A stretch of 64,000 nucleotides of DNA. Origin: Clostridiales bacterium. Its GTDB lineage: Bacteria > Bacillota > Clostridia > Lachnospirales > Lachnospiraceae. A model generated the notes under the pieces. That model was not told where the DNA came from and ran no database searches. It worked only from the letters and a program-made list of their open reading frames with translations. Position 1 is the stretch's first letter; each line of letters opens with the position of its first letter. The position numbers were made by a program, and so were the translations under genes. Below are positions 45,301-55,464 of this stretch, in pieces. Location of the stretch: assembly GCA_021204045.1 (NCBI GenBank), contig JAJQAA010000034.1, forward strand, positions 1-64,000. Reading direction: 5' to 3'.

Positions 45301-46110
45301 ACCGGCAATCTGAGGAAACAGTTCCTCCCCTTTCACTTCCGCCAGCGCCCGCAGCTGACAGATATCCGACTGCAGCATCGGCGCGTAGGCGCACAGGAAT
45401 TCATCCGCTTCGCATAGCGCGAGAGATTCCCGCAGCTGTTCCGTTAATTCTCTCGCCTGCCGCCGCACGTCCTGCTCCAGAAATTCCATCCAGGAAGCAC
45501 GGCTGCCGCCCTCCAGCTCCGCCAGACAGTCATCCAGCCATACCGCCGGATAGGGATTGCTCTGCGCGAAGTTGTAAACCTGCAGGATATAATCCTCCAT
45601 CCCGGCGTCGTTCTTTCCCTGCGCGTAGGTCTCCACAAAACGCAGGAAACGCTCGCCGCCGTTTGCGTAATACCACTCCAGCAGCTCTCCCATCACGTCA
45701 GCACGCAGCAGCGCGCATTCTCCCTCGTCCGCGACGCGGAAGGACGGATCCAGATCCAGACTGTCAAAATGGCTGCGAATCAAATTCAAGCAAAAGCTGT
45801 CGATCGTCGTGATCGGCGCATGGTGTACCAGAGTCGCCTGCGCCTGCAGATGGACATCGTCCGGCTGCTCCTCCAGCCTGCGGTTCACCGCCGCGAGAAC
45901 CCGCTCGCGCATCTCCGCCGCCGCCGCATTTGTGAATGTCATCACAAGAAGCCGGTCGATATCGGCCGGCTCGTCTCCCTCGGTGATCAGCCGGATGATC
46001 CGCTCAACCAGCACCGCCGTCTTGCCGCTTCCGGCTGCCGCGCTGACCAACAGGCTGCTGCCACGACTTGTGATCACCTGCTCCTGCTCCCTCGTCCAGC
46101 TTACTGACAT
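42337..46110 (-). CDS. addA: AddAB helicase-nuclease subunit AddA
   Basis: 1257 residues. AddA is the UvrD-like 3'-5' helicase and nuclease subunit that, with AddB, resects double-strand breaks for RecA. Walker A is SAAAGSGKTAV and the C-terminal nuclease has LIDYKTDRV. The linker near residue 980-1000 has four copies of a hexapeptide encoded by an 18-bp repeat. Its start overlaps addB by 10 bp. Confidence 0.96.
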   Translation of the reverse strand: MSVSWTREQEQVITSRGSSLLVSAAAGSGKTAVLVERIIRLITEGDEPADIDRLLVMTFTNAAAAEMRERVLAAVNRRLEEQPDDVHLQAQATLVHHAPITTIDSFCLNLIRSHFDSLDLDPSFRVADEGECALLRADVMGELLEWYYANGGERFLRFVETYAQGKNDAGMEDYILQVYNFAQSNPYPAVWLDDCLAELEGGSRASWMEFLEQDVRRQARELTEQLRESLALCEADEFLCAYAPMLQSDICQLRALAEVKGEELFPQIAGFKWERLATVRSKEVDAEKKARVTGSRDRAKKAVARMRELYCFAAPQEMEAGQAGTAEAVRMLLELAGEFSARFAGKKKERNIVDFDDLEHEALNVLIAHEEDRPLVGADGGYQYTAVADELAGEYVEVLVDEYQDSSLVQEALLEALSGERFGRPNVFLVGDVKQSIYKFRLARPELFLERYRAYTPYDEDAAAKKRKIELRQNFRSRSEVLDGINDVFFRIMTENLGGIRYTDEIALHAGASYEGDGAQPELVVVDTGGDALAQLDEDAADFTAKEIEARLIAARIRELTDPEKGLKIFDKEMPDGGGYRSAGFRDIVILLRSTQGWTEVFLNVLTNEGIPAYAESKTGYFNTTEVETVLSLLAVIDNPMQDIPLAAALRSPVAGVTDVELACLTAEFRARAEKGQDRGLYAAVKSYVEQEQESISDQALAQKLRDFLTLLDHFRRESAYLPIHELLYDIYERSGYYRYVSAMPAGETRRANLDMLVEKAVSYEQTSYKGLFHFIRYIENLKKYNTDFGEAGTVGEEDDTVRIMSIHKSKGLEFPIVFLAGMGKRFNRQDTYGKILIDADLGIASDYLDPEYRLKAPTLKKNVLRRKLGLDNLGEELRVLYVAMTRARERLIMTGTDRYLEKSLEKYAQPPLVDGQLPYTLLSTASSYLDWLLMSIGSGGVRVSLREVALADLVGGEVVRQVQRRSLREWLEAECDKSIDCGKSVDREKNADHGKNTDPEYAKLLRLRLDTPYPYESDISLQTELSVSELKKAGQVPEPSSYGSCVAFEDVYRQETVGPEMPEEQNVQTGMAKDTENVRNNVKSGATRGTAYHRVLQLLPFDGLGREAEVTAFLDRLVKERRFSQENRELVDAGEIWSLLSSPLGQCMRRAQREGLLHRERQFVMGIPAAELYAGDEENHSRELVVIQGVIDAYMEEADGLVLIDYKTDRVRQPEILVANYRRQLEYYQKALEMATGKPVKEKLIYSLTMRREIKL
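43113..43184. repeat. Four 18-bp tandem repeats inside addA
   Basis: Units begin at 43113, 43131, 43149 and 43167. The protein reading on the minus strand is a hexapeptide of the form xxKxxD, for example CDKSID and HGKNTD. They sit in a poorly conserved linker, so the frame is kept while copy number could vary. Confidence 0.8.
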
Positions 46111-49100
46111 AATTCCTCCCAGATCTCCTCACTCTTTTTGGACTTTAATCGCCGCCAGGAAAAGCCCGGCGTCTTGCGGTCAAAGCCGCAGACCGCATGA
46201 TACGGACAATAATCGCAGGCCGTACGTTCCCCGCTGCGGTACGGTTCCACGCCGGTCTCCCCGTCGAGGATTTCCCGACCCGCCGCCTTCACTCGGCCGC
46301 GCACAAACTGCCGCAACGCCTCAAAGCGCGCGCCGTTCGCCACCGAAGACCGCCCCTCCTGCACTTCTTCATCCTTGAGTACCACCGGAATAATATCCGA
46401 TTCCTTCTCAATGCTCCTGTCCAGATGACGGATCGCCGCCAGCTCGCTGTTGACCAGACCGTTCATGCGCAGCTTCCGCAGGATTTCCCGATCGATCGTT
46501 TCCTTATCCTGCACCCCGTCCGGCGCCGCGGCGTCACGGTCCACCAGCGGATCGTCGATATTGTAATACAAAATCCCCGCCGGTACGATCTCCTTGTCCG
46601 GATTCGCCCGCTTCGTCAGCTCCATCACCGCATCCATGTAGACGACCAGCTGCAGCTGCAGCCCGTAATAAAGCGCCGTCAGATCAAAGGCCGTGCGGCC
46701 GGATTTATAATCAATGATCTTCACATAGATCCGCCCGTCGTCCTCGCAGAGATCCAGCCGGTCCACGCGGCCGCGCAGGCGCAGCTCCTCATCCTCCGAG
46801 AGCGGAATCCGCAGCGCCGAGAGATTATCCGCCGCCGTAAAGCTCACCTCAAAGCCCACCGGCTCGAAATCGCCGCGGCACAGCTGCTTCTGCAGCGCCC
46901 AAATCGTCCGCTGCGTCATGTGCTCCACGCGTCCGGCCAGCCAGGCATTGCGCGACGAACTGCCAAGAATCGCGCTGCCGTACTCCGCCGTCACCTGCTC
47001 CACGCAAGCGCGCACCAGCGCCTCGCGGTCCCCGTCCGCGACCGTGCGCCAGTCCCTGCCCTCCTCGCGCATTTTCCGGAAGCAGAGGTCGATCGAATCA
47101 TGAAAGAGATTGCCAATGTCGGCCGCGCGCAGCTCATAGCGCTGCCGCTCCTCCAGCTCCAGGCCGTATTTGAGAAAATGCCCGTAGGCGCAGGCCGCGT
47201 ACTGTTCCAGCCGCGTCACGCTGCCGCTCAGGATCTTTCCGTACAGCGCCCGCGCCGCGGCACGGCCAATCCCCTGCTTTTCATATACATAGAACGCCGC
47301 GTCCATCAGAAGGCGCAGATCCCGCCGCCAGCTGTCATTCCCCGCAAAATAACGGTAAATTTCCACCAGCTGCGGGCTGATCTCACCACCCTCGCGCAAG
47401 CGGGCAAGACCGTCCGCAAGCACCGCGAACGCCTCCTGGACGGAGTAAACATCCGTCTCCGGCGTCTCCTCCCGGCGCTCACAGCGCAGATCCGGGAAAA
47501 GCTTGCGCAGCTCGCCGATCAGAAACGAGGGACGGCGGCTTTTTCCGTCCGCACCCATCATCGCGAATGAAACGATCAGCTTTCTCTCCGGCTTTGTCAT
47601 GATACGATACAGGAAAAAGCGCTGCTGGAAGCTGTCCTCGCGGGCGGTGGGGGCAAGCTCCAGCTGCTGCGCCCCGAAGAATTCCCGTTCCTGATCGGAA
47701 AGCAGACTGCCGCCCTCCTTGCGCGACGGCACAATTCCATCGTTGACGCCGACGAAAAAGAGCGCCTTCACATGAGCCAGGCGCGTGCGCGTCAGATCGC
47801 CCACCACAACGCGGTCCACGGTCGCCGGTATCACGCCGAGCGAAATCTCGGCAAAGCCCGCGTCAAGGATCTCCTGGAATTCCTTCTGCCCCGGGCATTC
47901 CTCACCGAGCAGCTGCTCCAGGCGATCCAGAAGCTCCATCACCACCTCATAGATCTGGCCGTATTCCTTTTCCAGGCGGAACTCGTCCCGCGCGGCAAAA
48001 TCCTGCCGCATCCGCTCCAGCCGTTCCTCTATCTGACATGCCTCCAGAAATTCCCGCAGCGCGGTTACACGTTCACCGACCGTGAGCTTTCCGCCATGGC
48101 CACTGTCCGGGCCATCCTCACTCGTTCCGGCACGCGTGATCACCTCGTTTTTCCCGGAATTCGCAGTCTCCCCATCATCCGGAGAAGCTGCCGCATTTTC
48201 CCCGCGGAATGCCGCGCGCAACGCAAAAAGTGGCGCCATCACCGTGTCACGGAACGCATTCAGCTCGACGAGATTTACGTTCGCGCCGCCCCGGTACGTC
48301 CGCTCCCAGGATTCCCGCCAGCGCGAAAAACCGCGGATACCGAGCGCGATCACATAATTCTCCATGCGGTCCGTCATTTCCCGCTCATCTGTCATCAGCC
48401 CGGTACGCAGACAGCGAAACACCGACTCATAGGAAAAATCCCGCCGCACAGTCTCAAGCGCCGCGCGGATCAGCTCCACAAGCGGATGATCAAGAATATT
48501 CTTTTTATCATCCAGGAAACAGGGAATGTGGTTCTGCGAAAACTGGCGCGTGATTTCGCCGCCGTACCCGGCCAGATCGCCGGTAACCACAGCGATATCG
48601 CGGTAACGCAGCCCTTCCTCGACAACCATGCGGCGGATGCGCCGCACCACCCGGGTAATCTCTGCCGCGGGCGTCACGGCCTGGTACAGCTCGATCGCGC
48701 CCTCCGGCGGTTTCCCGAACACTTCCCGGCGCGGCCGGAACAGATTTTTCTCCAGATGCTCCAGCTCCGGCGCGCGCCAGCCGCATTCTGTTACCCAGAT
48801 ATCCTCCCGTTTCCCGGCCGGACTGTTTTCCGAAAGCTTTGTCAGGCGGCAGACCATCTGGCTGCTCATCGCGAACAGCTCCTGCATCCCGGCCGGACGA
48901 TAGACATTCACGCGCGGATCGGCCGTGACCGTCACATACACTTCACGCGCACAGGTCAGGAACAGCTCAATCAGGCGATATTGTACCGGCATAAACCCCG
49001 CGTAGCCGTCCAGCGCGATCACACTGCCGCGGATCAACTGTGATTCCGGGAGGCGGCGGCAAAGCACGTCCAGCACCTCCTCCGACGTGATATAATGCCC

Positions 49101-49610
49101 CGCGATATAATCCTCAAAATACTGAAAGACCTCCGCGAGGTCATCCAGTTTCTGACGCGACAGCGGCGTCGCCGCCCGCGGCGCCAGCTCGCGCAGAATC
49201 TGCGGCGTGATGCCATACTGACAGAACTCCGAGATCGTCGTCTTGAGCTGGTTGATAAAACCGGTCTGGCTCAGATGCCCCTGAAACAGCTTCAGATTGC
49301 GTCGGCAGCCCGCCGCGACCCTGCGCAGTACCATGGATTTTCCCATGTCGTCAAGCACTTCCAGCTGCTCCACAGCCAGCTCTTCAAACACGCGGTAGGC
49401 CAGGCGCTGAAAACTGACCACGTCGATGTTCATCATCGCGTGGCGCGGGTGCAGGGACACCAGATCTTTCTGGGCCTGCATGGTAAATTGTTCCGGGACA
49501 ATCACGAAGCAGAGCTGCTCCGGATATTGAATCGATCGGTCAATGATGATCTGATAAAGACGGCTCGTTTTCCCCGAGCCGGAACCGCCGAGAATCAGCT
49601 GCAGCACCAT
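46101..49610 (-). CDS. addB: AddAB helicase-nuclease subunit AddB
   Basis: 1169 residues. AddB is the second nuclease subunit of AddAB. It starts LQLILGGSGSGKTSRL (P-loop). The C-terminal nuclease ends with an iron-sulfur cysteine group including ACDYCPYHAVCGF, and IIDYKSGRTAF is the nuclease motif. The ATG at 49610 follows AGGAAGGA; a longer reading to 49637 lacks a site. A charged insert of some 45 residues (around DDGETANSG) lies in the middle. Confidence 0.95.
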   Translation of the reverse strand: MVLQLILGGSGSGKTSRLYQIIIDRSIQYPEQLCFVIVPEQFTMQAQKDLVSLHPRHAMMNIDVVSFQRLAYRVFEELAVEQLEVLDDMGKSMVLRRVAAGCRRNLKLFQGHLSQTGFINQLKTTISEFCQYGITPQILRELAPRAATPLSRQKLDDLAEVFQYFEDYIAGHYITSEEVLDVLCRRLPESQLIRGSVIALDGYAGFMPVQYRLIELFLTCAREVYVTVTADPRVNVYRPAGMQELFAMSSQMVCRLTKLSENSPAGKREDIWVTECGWRAPELEHLEKNLFRPRREVFGKPPEGAIELYQAVTPAAEITRVVRRIRRMVVEEGLRYRDIAVVTGDLAGYGGEITRQFSQNHIPCFLDDKKNILDHPLVELIRAALETVRRDFSYESVFRCLRTGLMTDEREMTDRMENYVIALGIRGFSRWRESWERTYRGGANVNLVELNAFRDTVMAPLFALRAAFRGENAAASPDDGETANSGKNEVITRAGTSEDGPDSGHGGKLTVGERVTALREFLEACQIEERLERMRQDFAARDEFRLEKEYGQIYEVVMELLDRLEQLLGEECPGQKEFQEILDAGFAEISLGVIPATVDRVVVGDLTRTRLAHVKALFFVGVNDGIVPSRKEGGSLLSDQEREFFGAQQLELAPTAREDSFQQRFFLYRIMTKPERKLIVSFAMMGADGKSRRPSFLIGELRKLFPDLRCERREETPETDVYSVQEAFAVLADGLARLREGGEISPQLVEIYRYFAGNDSWRRDLRLLMDAAFYVYEKQGIGRAAARALYGKILSGSVTRLEQYAACAYGHFLKYGLELEERQRYELRAADIGNLFHDSIDLCFRKMREEGRDWRTVADGDREALVRACVEQVTAEYGSAILGSSSRNAWLAGRVEHMTQRTIWALQKQLCRGDFEPVGFEVSFTAADNLSALRIPLSEDEELRLRGRVDRLDLCEDDGRIYVKIIDYKSGRTAFDLTALYYGLQLQLVVYMDAVMELTKRANPDKEIVPAGILYYNIDDPLVDRDAAAPDGVQDKETIDREILRKLRMNGLVNSELAAIRHLDRSIEKESDIIPVVLKDEEVQEGRSSVANGARFEALRQFVRGRVKAAGREILDGETGVEPYRSGERTACDYCPYHAVCGFDRKTPGFSWRRLKSKKSEEIWEELCQ

Positions 49611-49720
49611 TCCTTCCTCGCTTTCTCCGCCGCGCATTCCTGCTCATTCCTGCTTTCGGATGCAATCATAAATCAGGCGCGCCCGGAATAGACTGTATCA
49701 AATACGCATGGAGGCCACCC

Positions 49721-50155
49721 ATGAGCTCCAAAACCAAAATCGTCGTCCTGCGAATGAAAGAAATTATATACACGGCCATCTTTCTCGGTCTCGGAATTCT
49801 CCTGGTACTGCTGCTGTTCATCATGTTCCGGCCGGGCAGGGATACCGAACCGGAAGCCGCCCCGTCCGCCTACATACCGGGAGTATATTCCGCCTCACTG
49901 AACCTCGGTTCACAGGAAATCAATGTCGAGGTCAGCGTCGACGCCACCCGCATCACCGGCATATCCATGGTTCCCTTAAGTGAAGCGGTGACAACAATGT
50001 ATCCGCTGATGCAGCCCACCTTACAGAGCCTGGCCGCGCAGATCTGCTCCACCCAGTCGACCGAAAATCTGACCTATGCCGAGGAAAGCCGCTATACCTC
50101 TCAGGCGCTGATCCGCACGATCGAGCGGGCGCTTGAAAAAGCGCGGACAGACTAA
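49721..50155 (+). CDS. Membrane-anchored FMN_bind-like protein
   Basis: 144 residues. One hydrophobic segment (about residues 15-35, IIYTAIFLGLGILLVLLLFIMF) is followed by an outside domain. IPGVYSASLNLGSQEINVEV and TYAEESRYTSQALIRTIERAL follow the outline of an FMN-binding (FMN_bind) domain. The usual SGAT flavin-attachment motif is replaced by EESRYTS, so covalent FMN is doubtful. GGAGG precedes the ATG. It converges on ftsH with a 4-bp overlap. A structural or electron-carrier role cannot be told. Confidence 0.65.
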   Translation: MSSKTKIVVLRMKEIIYTAIFLGLGILLVLLLFIMFRPGRDTEPEAAPSAYIPGVYSASLNLGSQEINVEVSVDATRITGISMVPLSEAVTTMYPLMQPTLQSLAAQICSTQSTENLTYAEESRYTSQALIRTIERALEKARTD

Positions 50156-52128
50156 TCGCTCATCGGCGTTGACGTTGTCTCTTCCCGAGACGGAGCTGCC
50201 GTCTCCGCCACGGCTTCTGCCTCCACTACGAGTTCTGCCTCCGCCATGGTTTCGGTCTCCGCCGCTGTCCCTGCCTGCTCCTCCTGGCGGGCACGGCAGC
50301 GGTGGAAAATCTCCATAAATTCCTTGCCGGTGATCGTCTCGCGCTCAATCAGGAATGCGGCGATCTCATCCATGATCGCCCGGTTGGCGGAAAGAAGCCG
50401 CTTCGCCTCCGCATAGGATTCCTTCAGAATCCGCATCACCTCACTGTCGACCGCCGCGGCAGTCGCTTCGCCGCAGTCCATCACCGTGCGGCCGGTCAGG
50501 TAGCGATCCTGCTTACTTGCCAGGCTCATCAGACCAAATTTTTCAGACATGCCGTACTGCGTGACCATCGCGCGCGCAATGGAGGTCGCCCGCTCAATGT
50601 CATTGGCCGCCCCGGTCGTTACCGTATCGAACACAATCTCCTCCGCCGCCCGGCCGCCGAGCAGGCCGGCCAGCATCGCGTAGAGCTCTTTCTCTGAATT
50701 CAGGTATTTCTCCTCCTCCGGCACCTGCATCACATATCCCAGCGCGCCCATCGTACGCGGCACGATCGTAATTTTCTGCACCGGCTCGGAATCCTTCTGC
50801 AGCGCGCTCACCAGCGCGTGTCCCACCTCATGGTAGGAAACAATGCGCCGCTCTTCCTTATTCAGAACGCGGTCCTTTTTCTCCTTGCCGACCAGTACCA
50901 CCTCGACCGCCTCAAACAGATCCTTCTGGCAGACCGCGCTGCGCTGGTGCTTGACCGCGAGAATCGCGGCTTCGTTGATCATATTCGCGAGATCCGAGCC
51001 GACCGCCCCGGACGTCGCCAGGGCAATGGCGTCCAGATCCACGGTATCGTCCAGGGAAACATCCTTCGCATGCACCTTGAGGATTTCCACACGTCCCTTC
51101 AGATCCGGCTTATCGACAATAATCCTCCGGTCAAAACGGCCCGGGCGCAGCAGCGCCGGATCGAGTACCTCCGGACGGTTTGTCGCCGCGAGGATCAGCA
51201 GGCCCTTGGAGGAATCAATGCCGTCCATCTCGGACAACAGCTGGTTTAAGGTCTGCTGCTGCTCGGACTCTCCGCCCCCGCCGTAATTGCTGCGGCTGCG
51301 GCCGATTGAATCAATCTCATCGATAAAAATAATGCACGGCGACACCTGCTGCGCCTGCTTGAACAGATCGCGCACACGCGAGGCGCCGACGCCCACATAC
51401 ATCTCCATAAAATCCGATCCGGAAAGGAAGAAAAACGGCACCTGCGCCTCCCCGGCCACCGCCTTGGCCAGCAGCGTCTTGCCCGTGCCGGGCGGTCCCA
51501 CAAGGATCGCGCCCTTGGGGAGCTTCGCGCCGATATGCGTGTATTTACCGGGATTCTGCAAAAAGTCAACCAGCTCGACGAGCGACTCCTTCGCCTCGTC
51601 CTCACCGGCCACATCGGCAAAGGTCACGCCGGTATCCTTCTGCATATACATCTTCGCGGTGCTGCGGCCAACACCCATGATACCGCCGCCCATCCGCTTC
51701 ATCATGAAATTCATAAATATAAAAATACATACAAACGGCAGTACCAGGCTGATAATATCGCGCCACAGCGTATTGTCCTGATAGATGCGCCGGACCTCGA
51801 CGTCATTATCAACAAGGCGGCTGACAAACTCATAGTCGCCCTCCAGGCGGGTCACATAATATTCCAGGGAGGGATCCTTTTCCAGCACATCCTTGTAGAC
51901 GATGATCAGCTCGCTGTTTCCCACCTCGACGGAGGCGACCTCACCATTCTCAACCTCGGCAACAAACTGGTTGTAATCGACTTCCTGACGCTGTCCGACC
52001 GACGCGGCGTTGCGCATAATCATCACGGTTCCCATCGCGATCAGGGCCGCGAGGAGCATGATGAGGAACTGGTTCTTTGGGGATTTATTGCGATTGCCGC
52101 CGCCTGACGGCCGGTTGTTATTTTCCAT
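50152..52128 (-). CDS. ftsH: ATP-dependent zinc metalloprotease FtsH
   Basis: 658 residues. FtsH is a membrane AAA protease for membrane and regulatory proteins. Two N-terminal membrane segments flank an external domain. The AAA core has [14 protein letters not shown] and the metal site [12 protein letters not shown]. The C terminus ends in an E/A-rich tail. AGGAGAAG precedes the ATG. It is a single gene convergent with the preceding small protein. Confidence 0.97.
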   Translation of the reverse strand: MENNNRPSGGGNRNKSPKNQFLIMLLAALIAMGTVMIMRNAASVGQRQEVDYNQFVAEVENGEVASVEVGNSELIIVYKDVLEKDPSLEYYVTRLEGDYEFVSRLVDNDVEVRRIYQDNTLWRDIISLVLPFVCIFIFMNFMMKRMGGGIMGVGRSTAKMYMQKDTGVTFADVAGEDEAKESLVELVDFLQNPGKYTHIGAKLPKGAILVGPPGTGKTLLAKAVAGEAQVPFFFLSGSDFMEMYVGVGASRVRDLFKQAQQVSPCIIFIDEIDSIGRSRSNYGGGGESEQQQTLNQLLSEMDGIDSSKGLLILAATNRPEVLDPALLRPGRFDRRIIVDKPDLKGRVEILKVHAKDVSLDDTVDLDAIALATSGAVGSDLANMINEAAILAVKHQRSAVCQKDLFEAVEVVLVGKEKKDRVLNKEERRIVSYHEVGHALVSALQKDSEPVQKITIVPRTMGALGYVMQVPEEEKYLNSEKELYAMLAGLLGGRAAEEIVFDTVTTGAANDIERATSIARAMVTQYGMSEKFGLMSLASKQDRYLTGRTVMDCGEATAAAVDSEVMRILKESYAEAKRLLSANRAIMDEIAAFLIERETITGKEFMEIFHRCRARQEEQAGTAAETETMAEAELVVEAEAVAETAAPSREETTSTPMSD

Positions 52129-52149
52129 AATAATGTCTTCTCCTGTCGC

Positions 52150-52261
52150 TGCTTCGGGCAGAGCTGCGAAAAGCCTGCGGTTTTTCTCGCTCGCCTGCCT
52201 CCCGCTACTTCGGGCAGAGCTGCGAAAAACCTACGGTTTTTCGCGCTCGCTTCGCTCGCCA
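52150..52261. repeat. Two 56-bp tandem copies upstream of ftsH
   Basis: The unit containing CTTCGGGCAGAGCTGCGAAA begins near 52150 and again near 52206, exactly 56 bp later, with few differences over the first 45 bp. Confidence 0.8.
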
Positions 52262-52327
52262 GATGACCGTCCATCTGTCCGCTCGTGTAAACACGGCGGA
52301 CTTCTGGACAGTCATCTGGCTCTGCCC
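52212..52327. repeat. 116-bp imperfect palindrome overlapping the tandem copy
   Basis: GGGCAGAG at 52212 pairs with CTCTGCCC at 52320-52327. Inside it CCAGATGAC pairs with GTCATCTGG, and GTCC and TCCG with their complements. An inner stem lies around GAAAAACC/GGTTTTTC. It looks like a REP or miniature inverted-repeat element. Confidence 0.65.
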
Positions 52328-52403
52328 TTTTCGAACATTATACCAAATCGGGTATGGAAATCAAGGAAAGGGGGCGGAAAAATAATTTTTTTGTGAAAAG
52401 CTC

Positions 52404-52432
52404 TGGATTTTGCTGCCATGGGGTTGTATAAT
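52404..52432 (+). promoter_or_regulatory. Candidate pyrG promoter
   Basis: TATAAT at 52427-52432 with a weak TGGATT 17 nt upstream. Leader about 60 nt. Confidence 0.5.
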
Positions 52433-52496
52433 GTATAAATTGTTGTTTCTAAAAGTGTTCTACACGCCTATTACATGCCCATAAAGGAGGTTCCCC

Positions 52497-54095
52497 ATGC
52501 CAGTTAAGTACGTCTTCGTCACCGGCGGTGTCGTATCCGGCCTTGGCAAAGGCATTACCGCCGCATCCCTGGGCCGTCTGCTTAAAGCGCGCGGCTACAA
52601 GGTCACGATGCAGAAATTTGATCCCTACATCAACATCGACCCCGGTACCATGAACCCGGTGCAGCACGGCGAGGTGTTTGTGACCGACGACGGGGCTGAG
52701 ACTGACCTGGATCTCGGCCATTATGAGCGTTTTATCGACGAGAGCCTGACCAAAAATTCCAACGTCACCACCGGCAAGGTCTACTGGACCGTCTTACAAA
52801 AGGAGCGCCGCGGCGACTTCGGCGGCGGCACGGTACAGGTCATCCCTCATATTACCAATGAAATTAAGAGCCGTTTTCATCGCAATTTCTCGACTACGGA
52901 AACAGAAATCGCGATCATTGAAGTCGGCGGCACCGTCGGCGATATTGAGAGCCAGCCTTTCCTGGAGGCCATTCGCCAGTTCCAGCATGAGGTCGGCCAT
53001 GAGAACGCGATCATCATCCATGTCACGCTGATTCCCTACCTCAAGGCTTCCGGTGAACTTAAAACCAAACCCACCCAGGCCAGCGTCAAGGATCTGCAGG
53101 GGATGGGCATCTGGCCGGATATCATTGTCTGCCGCAGCGAACATCCGCTCGATACCGCGCTTCGCAGCAAGATCGCCCTGTTCTGTAATGTACCCAAGGA
53201 TCATGTCCTGCAAAACCTGGATGTCGAGGTTCTCTACGAAGCGCCGCTGGCCATGGAGGAGGAGCATCTCGCGCAGGTCGCCTGCGAATGCCTGCGTCTT
53301 GACTGCCCGGAACCCGATCTTGGCGAATGGCGCGCGATGATCGACGACTGGAAACATCCGCTGACCGAGGTGGAAATCGCCCTGGTAGGCAAATATATCC
53401 AGCTCCACGACGCCTACATATCAGTCGTAGAAGCACTCAAGTACGGCGGAGTCGCCAACCGCACCTCCGTCCATATCCGCTGGATTGATTCCGAAACCGT
53501 CACCCCTGATAACGTCGGCGGACTTCTCTTCGGCGTCAAGGGCGTGCTGGTGCCGGGCGGTTTTGGCGACCGCGGCATCGACGGCAAGATCTGCGCGATC
53601 CAGTGGGCGCGGGAAAACAACATCCCCTTCCTTGGCATCTGTCTCGGCATGCAGCTCGCGATCGTTGAGTTCGCGCGCCATGTCATTGGCATAGAAGACG
53701 CGCACAGCATCGAATTTGACTCGGCCACCGCGCACCCGGTCATCCATCTGATGCCGGATCAGGACGGCGTTGAGGATATCGGCGGCACGCTGCGGCTCGG
53801 CTCCTACCCCTGCGTTCTTGACCCGGAATCCAGAGCCTACGAGGTCTACGGATACAGCCCCATCCATGAGCGCCACCGCCACCGCTACGAGGTCAACAAC
53901 GATTTCCGCAACGCCCTCACTGAAAACGGCATGCGTCTGTGCGGCATGTCCCCCGACAACCGCATCATCGAGATGATCGAGATTCCGGATCATCCGTGGT
54001 TTATCGGCACGCAGGCGCACCCGGAGCTCAAATCCCGGCCCAACCGCCCGCATCCGCTGTTCGCCGGATTTATCGGTGCGGCGCTGAAGGTGTAA
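52497..54095 (+). CDS. pyrG: CTP synthase
   Basis: 532 residues. It makes CTP from UTP, ATP and glutamine. The amidoligase half (residues 1-270) has [17 protein letters not shown], and the glutaminase half has the catalytic cysteine in GICLGMQ. Length is normal, and AAAGGAGG precedes the ATG. Bases 53623-53918 recur downstream as a separate fragment. An intrinsic terminator follows. Confidence 0.97.
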   Translation: MPVKYVFVTGGVVSGLGKGITAASLGRLLKARGYKVTMQKFDPYINIDPGTMNPVQHGEVFVTDDGAETDLDLGHYERFIDESLTKNSNVTTGKVYWTVLQKERRGDFGGGTVQVIPHITNEIKSRFHRNFSTTETEIAIIEVGGTVGDIESQPFLEAIRQFQHEVGHENAIIIHVTLIPYLKASGELKTKPTQASVKDLQGMGIWPDIIVCRSEHPLDTALRSKIALFCNVPKDHVLQNLDVEVLYEAPLAMEEEHLAQVACECLRLDCPEPDLGEWRAMIDDWKHPLTEVEIALVGKYIQLHDAYISVVEALKYGGVANRTSVHIRWIDSETVTPDNVGGLLFGVKGVLVPGGFGDRGIDGKICAIQWARENNIPFLGICLGMQLAIVEFARHVIGIEDAHSIEFDSATAHPVIHLMPDQDGVEDIGGTLRLGSYPCVLDPESRAYEVYGYSPIHERHRHRYEVNNDFRNALTENGMRLCGMSPDNRIIEMIEIPDHPWFIGTQAHPELKSRPNRPHPLFAGFIGAALKV

Positions 54096-54128
54096 AATTA
54101 ATTGTTGCTATTCTGAAATTGAAAAAGC

Positions 54129-54174
54129 AAGGAATAGCCGTTCTGCTCGGAAACAGCAAACGGCTATTCCTTTT
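54129..54174 (+). terminator. Intrinsic terminator after pyrG
   Basis: AAGGAATAGCCGTT and AACGGCTATTCCTT pair around 15 nt, followed by TTTT. Confidence 0.85.
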
Positions 54175-54237
54175 ACCTGATAACAGGTCAGGGATGTCAT
54201 CCTCTGCTGACTGCTCTCTCGGCGGTGCCAAGAGAAA

Positions 54238-55248
54238 CTACTCATCATCAACTGCCGTTTCTGCCAACTCAATATACTCTTTCAATTTCTTCTGAAGCAA
54301 TTTCTTATCTATCAGCTTTAAATTGTACTCTGACACCATTGTCGGGGAAAGACTGCGGCTCAGGGCAAATTCAACTACCTCGTCATCCTTGCTTGCACAG
54401 AGGATGACCCCAACACTCGGATTTTCATTTTCCTTCTTCACTTCACGGTCAAGCGCTTCCAGGTAAAGGTTCATCTTTCCTACATATTCCGGCTTAAATT
54501 CACCTATCTTCAATTCAAATGCCGCAAGACAGGAAAGTCCTCTGTGGTAAAACAGCAGATCAATATAATAATCGTGTTTCCCGACCTGCACACGGTATTC
54601 CTCTCCAATAAACGTGAAATCCTTGCCTATTTCAAGTATGAAGTCCTTCAAATTTCGTATAATGGATTTTTGCAGGTCATACTCTGACGCTGTATCTGGA
54701 ACATCAAGAAAATCGAGAACATAATTATCAAGAAAAACATTACCGGTTGCTTTTCTTGCTTCTTCAACGGCTGGCGGTAATGGCTTTTGTGACAGCATAT
54801 ACCTTTCATAGTAGCCGCTGTCAATCTGCCTTGCCAGCTCCCTTGCGCTGTATTTTTCTTTGATGCACATACTCATATAGAAAATGCGCTCGTCCATCGT
54901 CTTACAGGCCGACATGATTTTCAAATGATTCGACCAGCTCAATTGTGTCAACAGCGTTGACACTTTTTCCTCGTCCTTGTATAGCTCATAAAATTGCTTC
55001 ATTCTATAAAGTCCACGGCGATTGAAGCCTTTCAGATCAGGATAGTTTTCAGCAAAGAAATCTGCCAGTTTCTGCACAAAAGCGTCGCCATACTCAGCGT
55101 TTTCAGATTGCTTGCTGATGTATTCGCCTATGTCACGATACATCAAAATCAGTTCTTCATTTATCTTGCGGTATGCTCGTTCCCTTGCAGACTCTATGAT
55201 CGCGACAACCTTTTGAAACTGCCCGCCATAAAGCATCAGTTCACCCAT
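54238..55248 (-). CDS. YhcG-type PDDEXK nuclease (DUF1016)
   Basis: 336 residues. The N-terminal DUF1016 helical domain (residues 1-170) is followed by a PD-(D/E)XK nuclease domain with DYYIDLLFYHRGLSCLAAFELK, whose D, E and K are the active residues. Such proteins occur in mobile regions and next to restriction systems; the job is not established. It stands alone here, with no restriction genes nearby. The ATG at 55248 has no strong site. Confidence 0.85.
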   Translation of the reverse strand: MGELMLYGGQFQKVVAIIESARERAYRKINEELILMYRDIGEYISKQSENAEYGDAFVQKLADFFAENYPDLKGFNRRGLYRMKQFYELYKDEEKVSTLLTQLSWSNHLKIMSACKTMDERIFYMSMCIKEKYSARELARQIDSGYYERYMLSQKPLPPAVEEARKATGNVFLDNYVLDFLDVPDTASEYDLQKSIIRNLKDFILEIGKDFTFIGEEYRVQVGKHDYYIDLLFYHRGLSCLAAFELKIGEFKPEYVGKMNLYLEALDREVKKENENPSVGVILCASKDDEVVEFALSRSLSPTMVSEYNLKLIDKKLLQKKLKEYIELAETAVDDE

Positions 55249-55358
55249 TGTGTTATTCCTCCAATCTGACGCATATACAACTCATCGGAGTTCTCTATGC
55301 CCATGATACCATAATCAACCTGCTTTCTCAATCGGGGACTTTACTGATTTTTTTCCCG

Positions 55359-55390
55359 GTTTTTTAGTCCCGGGTTTACATCATCTAAAA
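55359..55390. repeat. 32-bp piece of an Rpn gene, copy 1
   Basis: Bases 55359-55390 match 56894-56925 with one difference. The second copy lies in the Rpn-family pseudogene, so this is a detached fragment of a related gene. Confidence 0.75.
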
Positions 55391-55411
55391 TAACTGGCGT
55401 TACCCCTTTCC

Positions 55412-55438
55412 AAAACTCGCACCACTGGCGCGAGTTTT
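55412..55438. repeat. Perfect inverted repeat
   Basis: AAAACTCGC and GCGAGTTTT, 9 bp each around 9 nt, upstream of the YhcG-type gene. It could be an operator or a terminator for the pseudogene to its right. Confidence 0.5.
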
Positions 55439-55464
55439 AACCGACATGCATATAGCTTTTCGTC

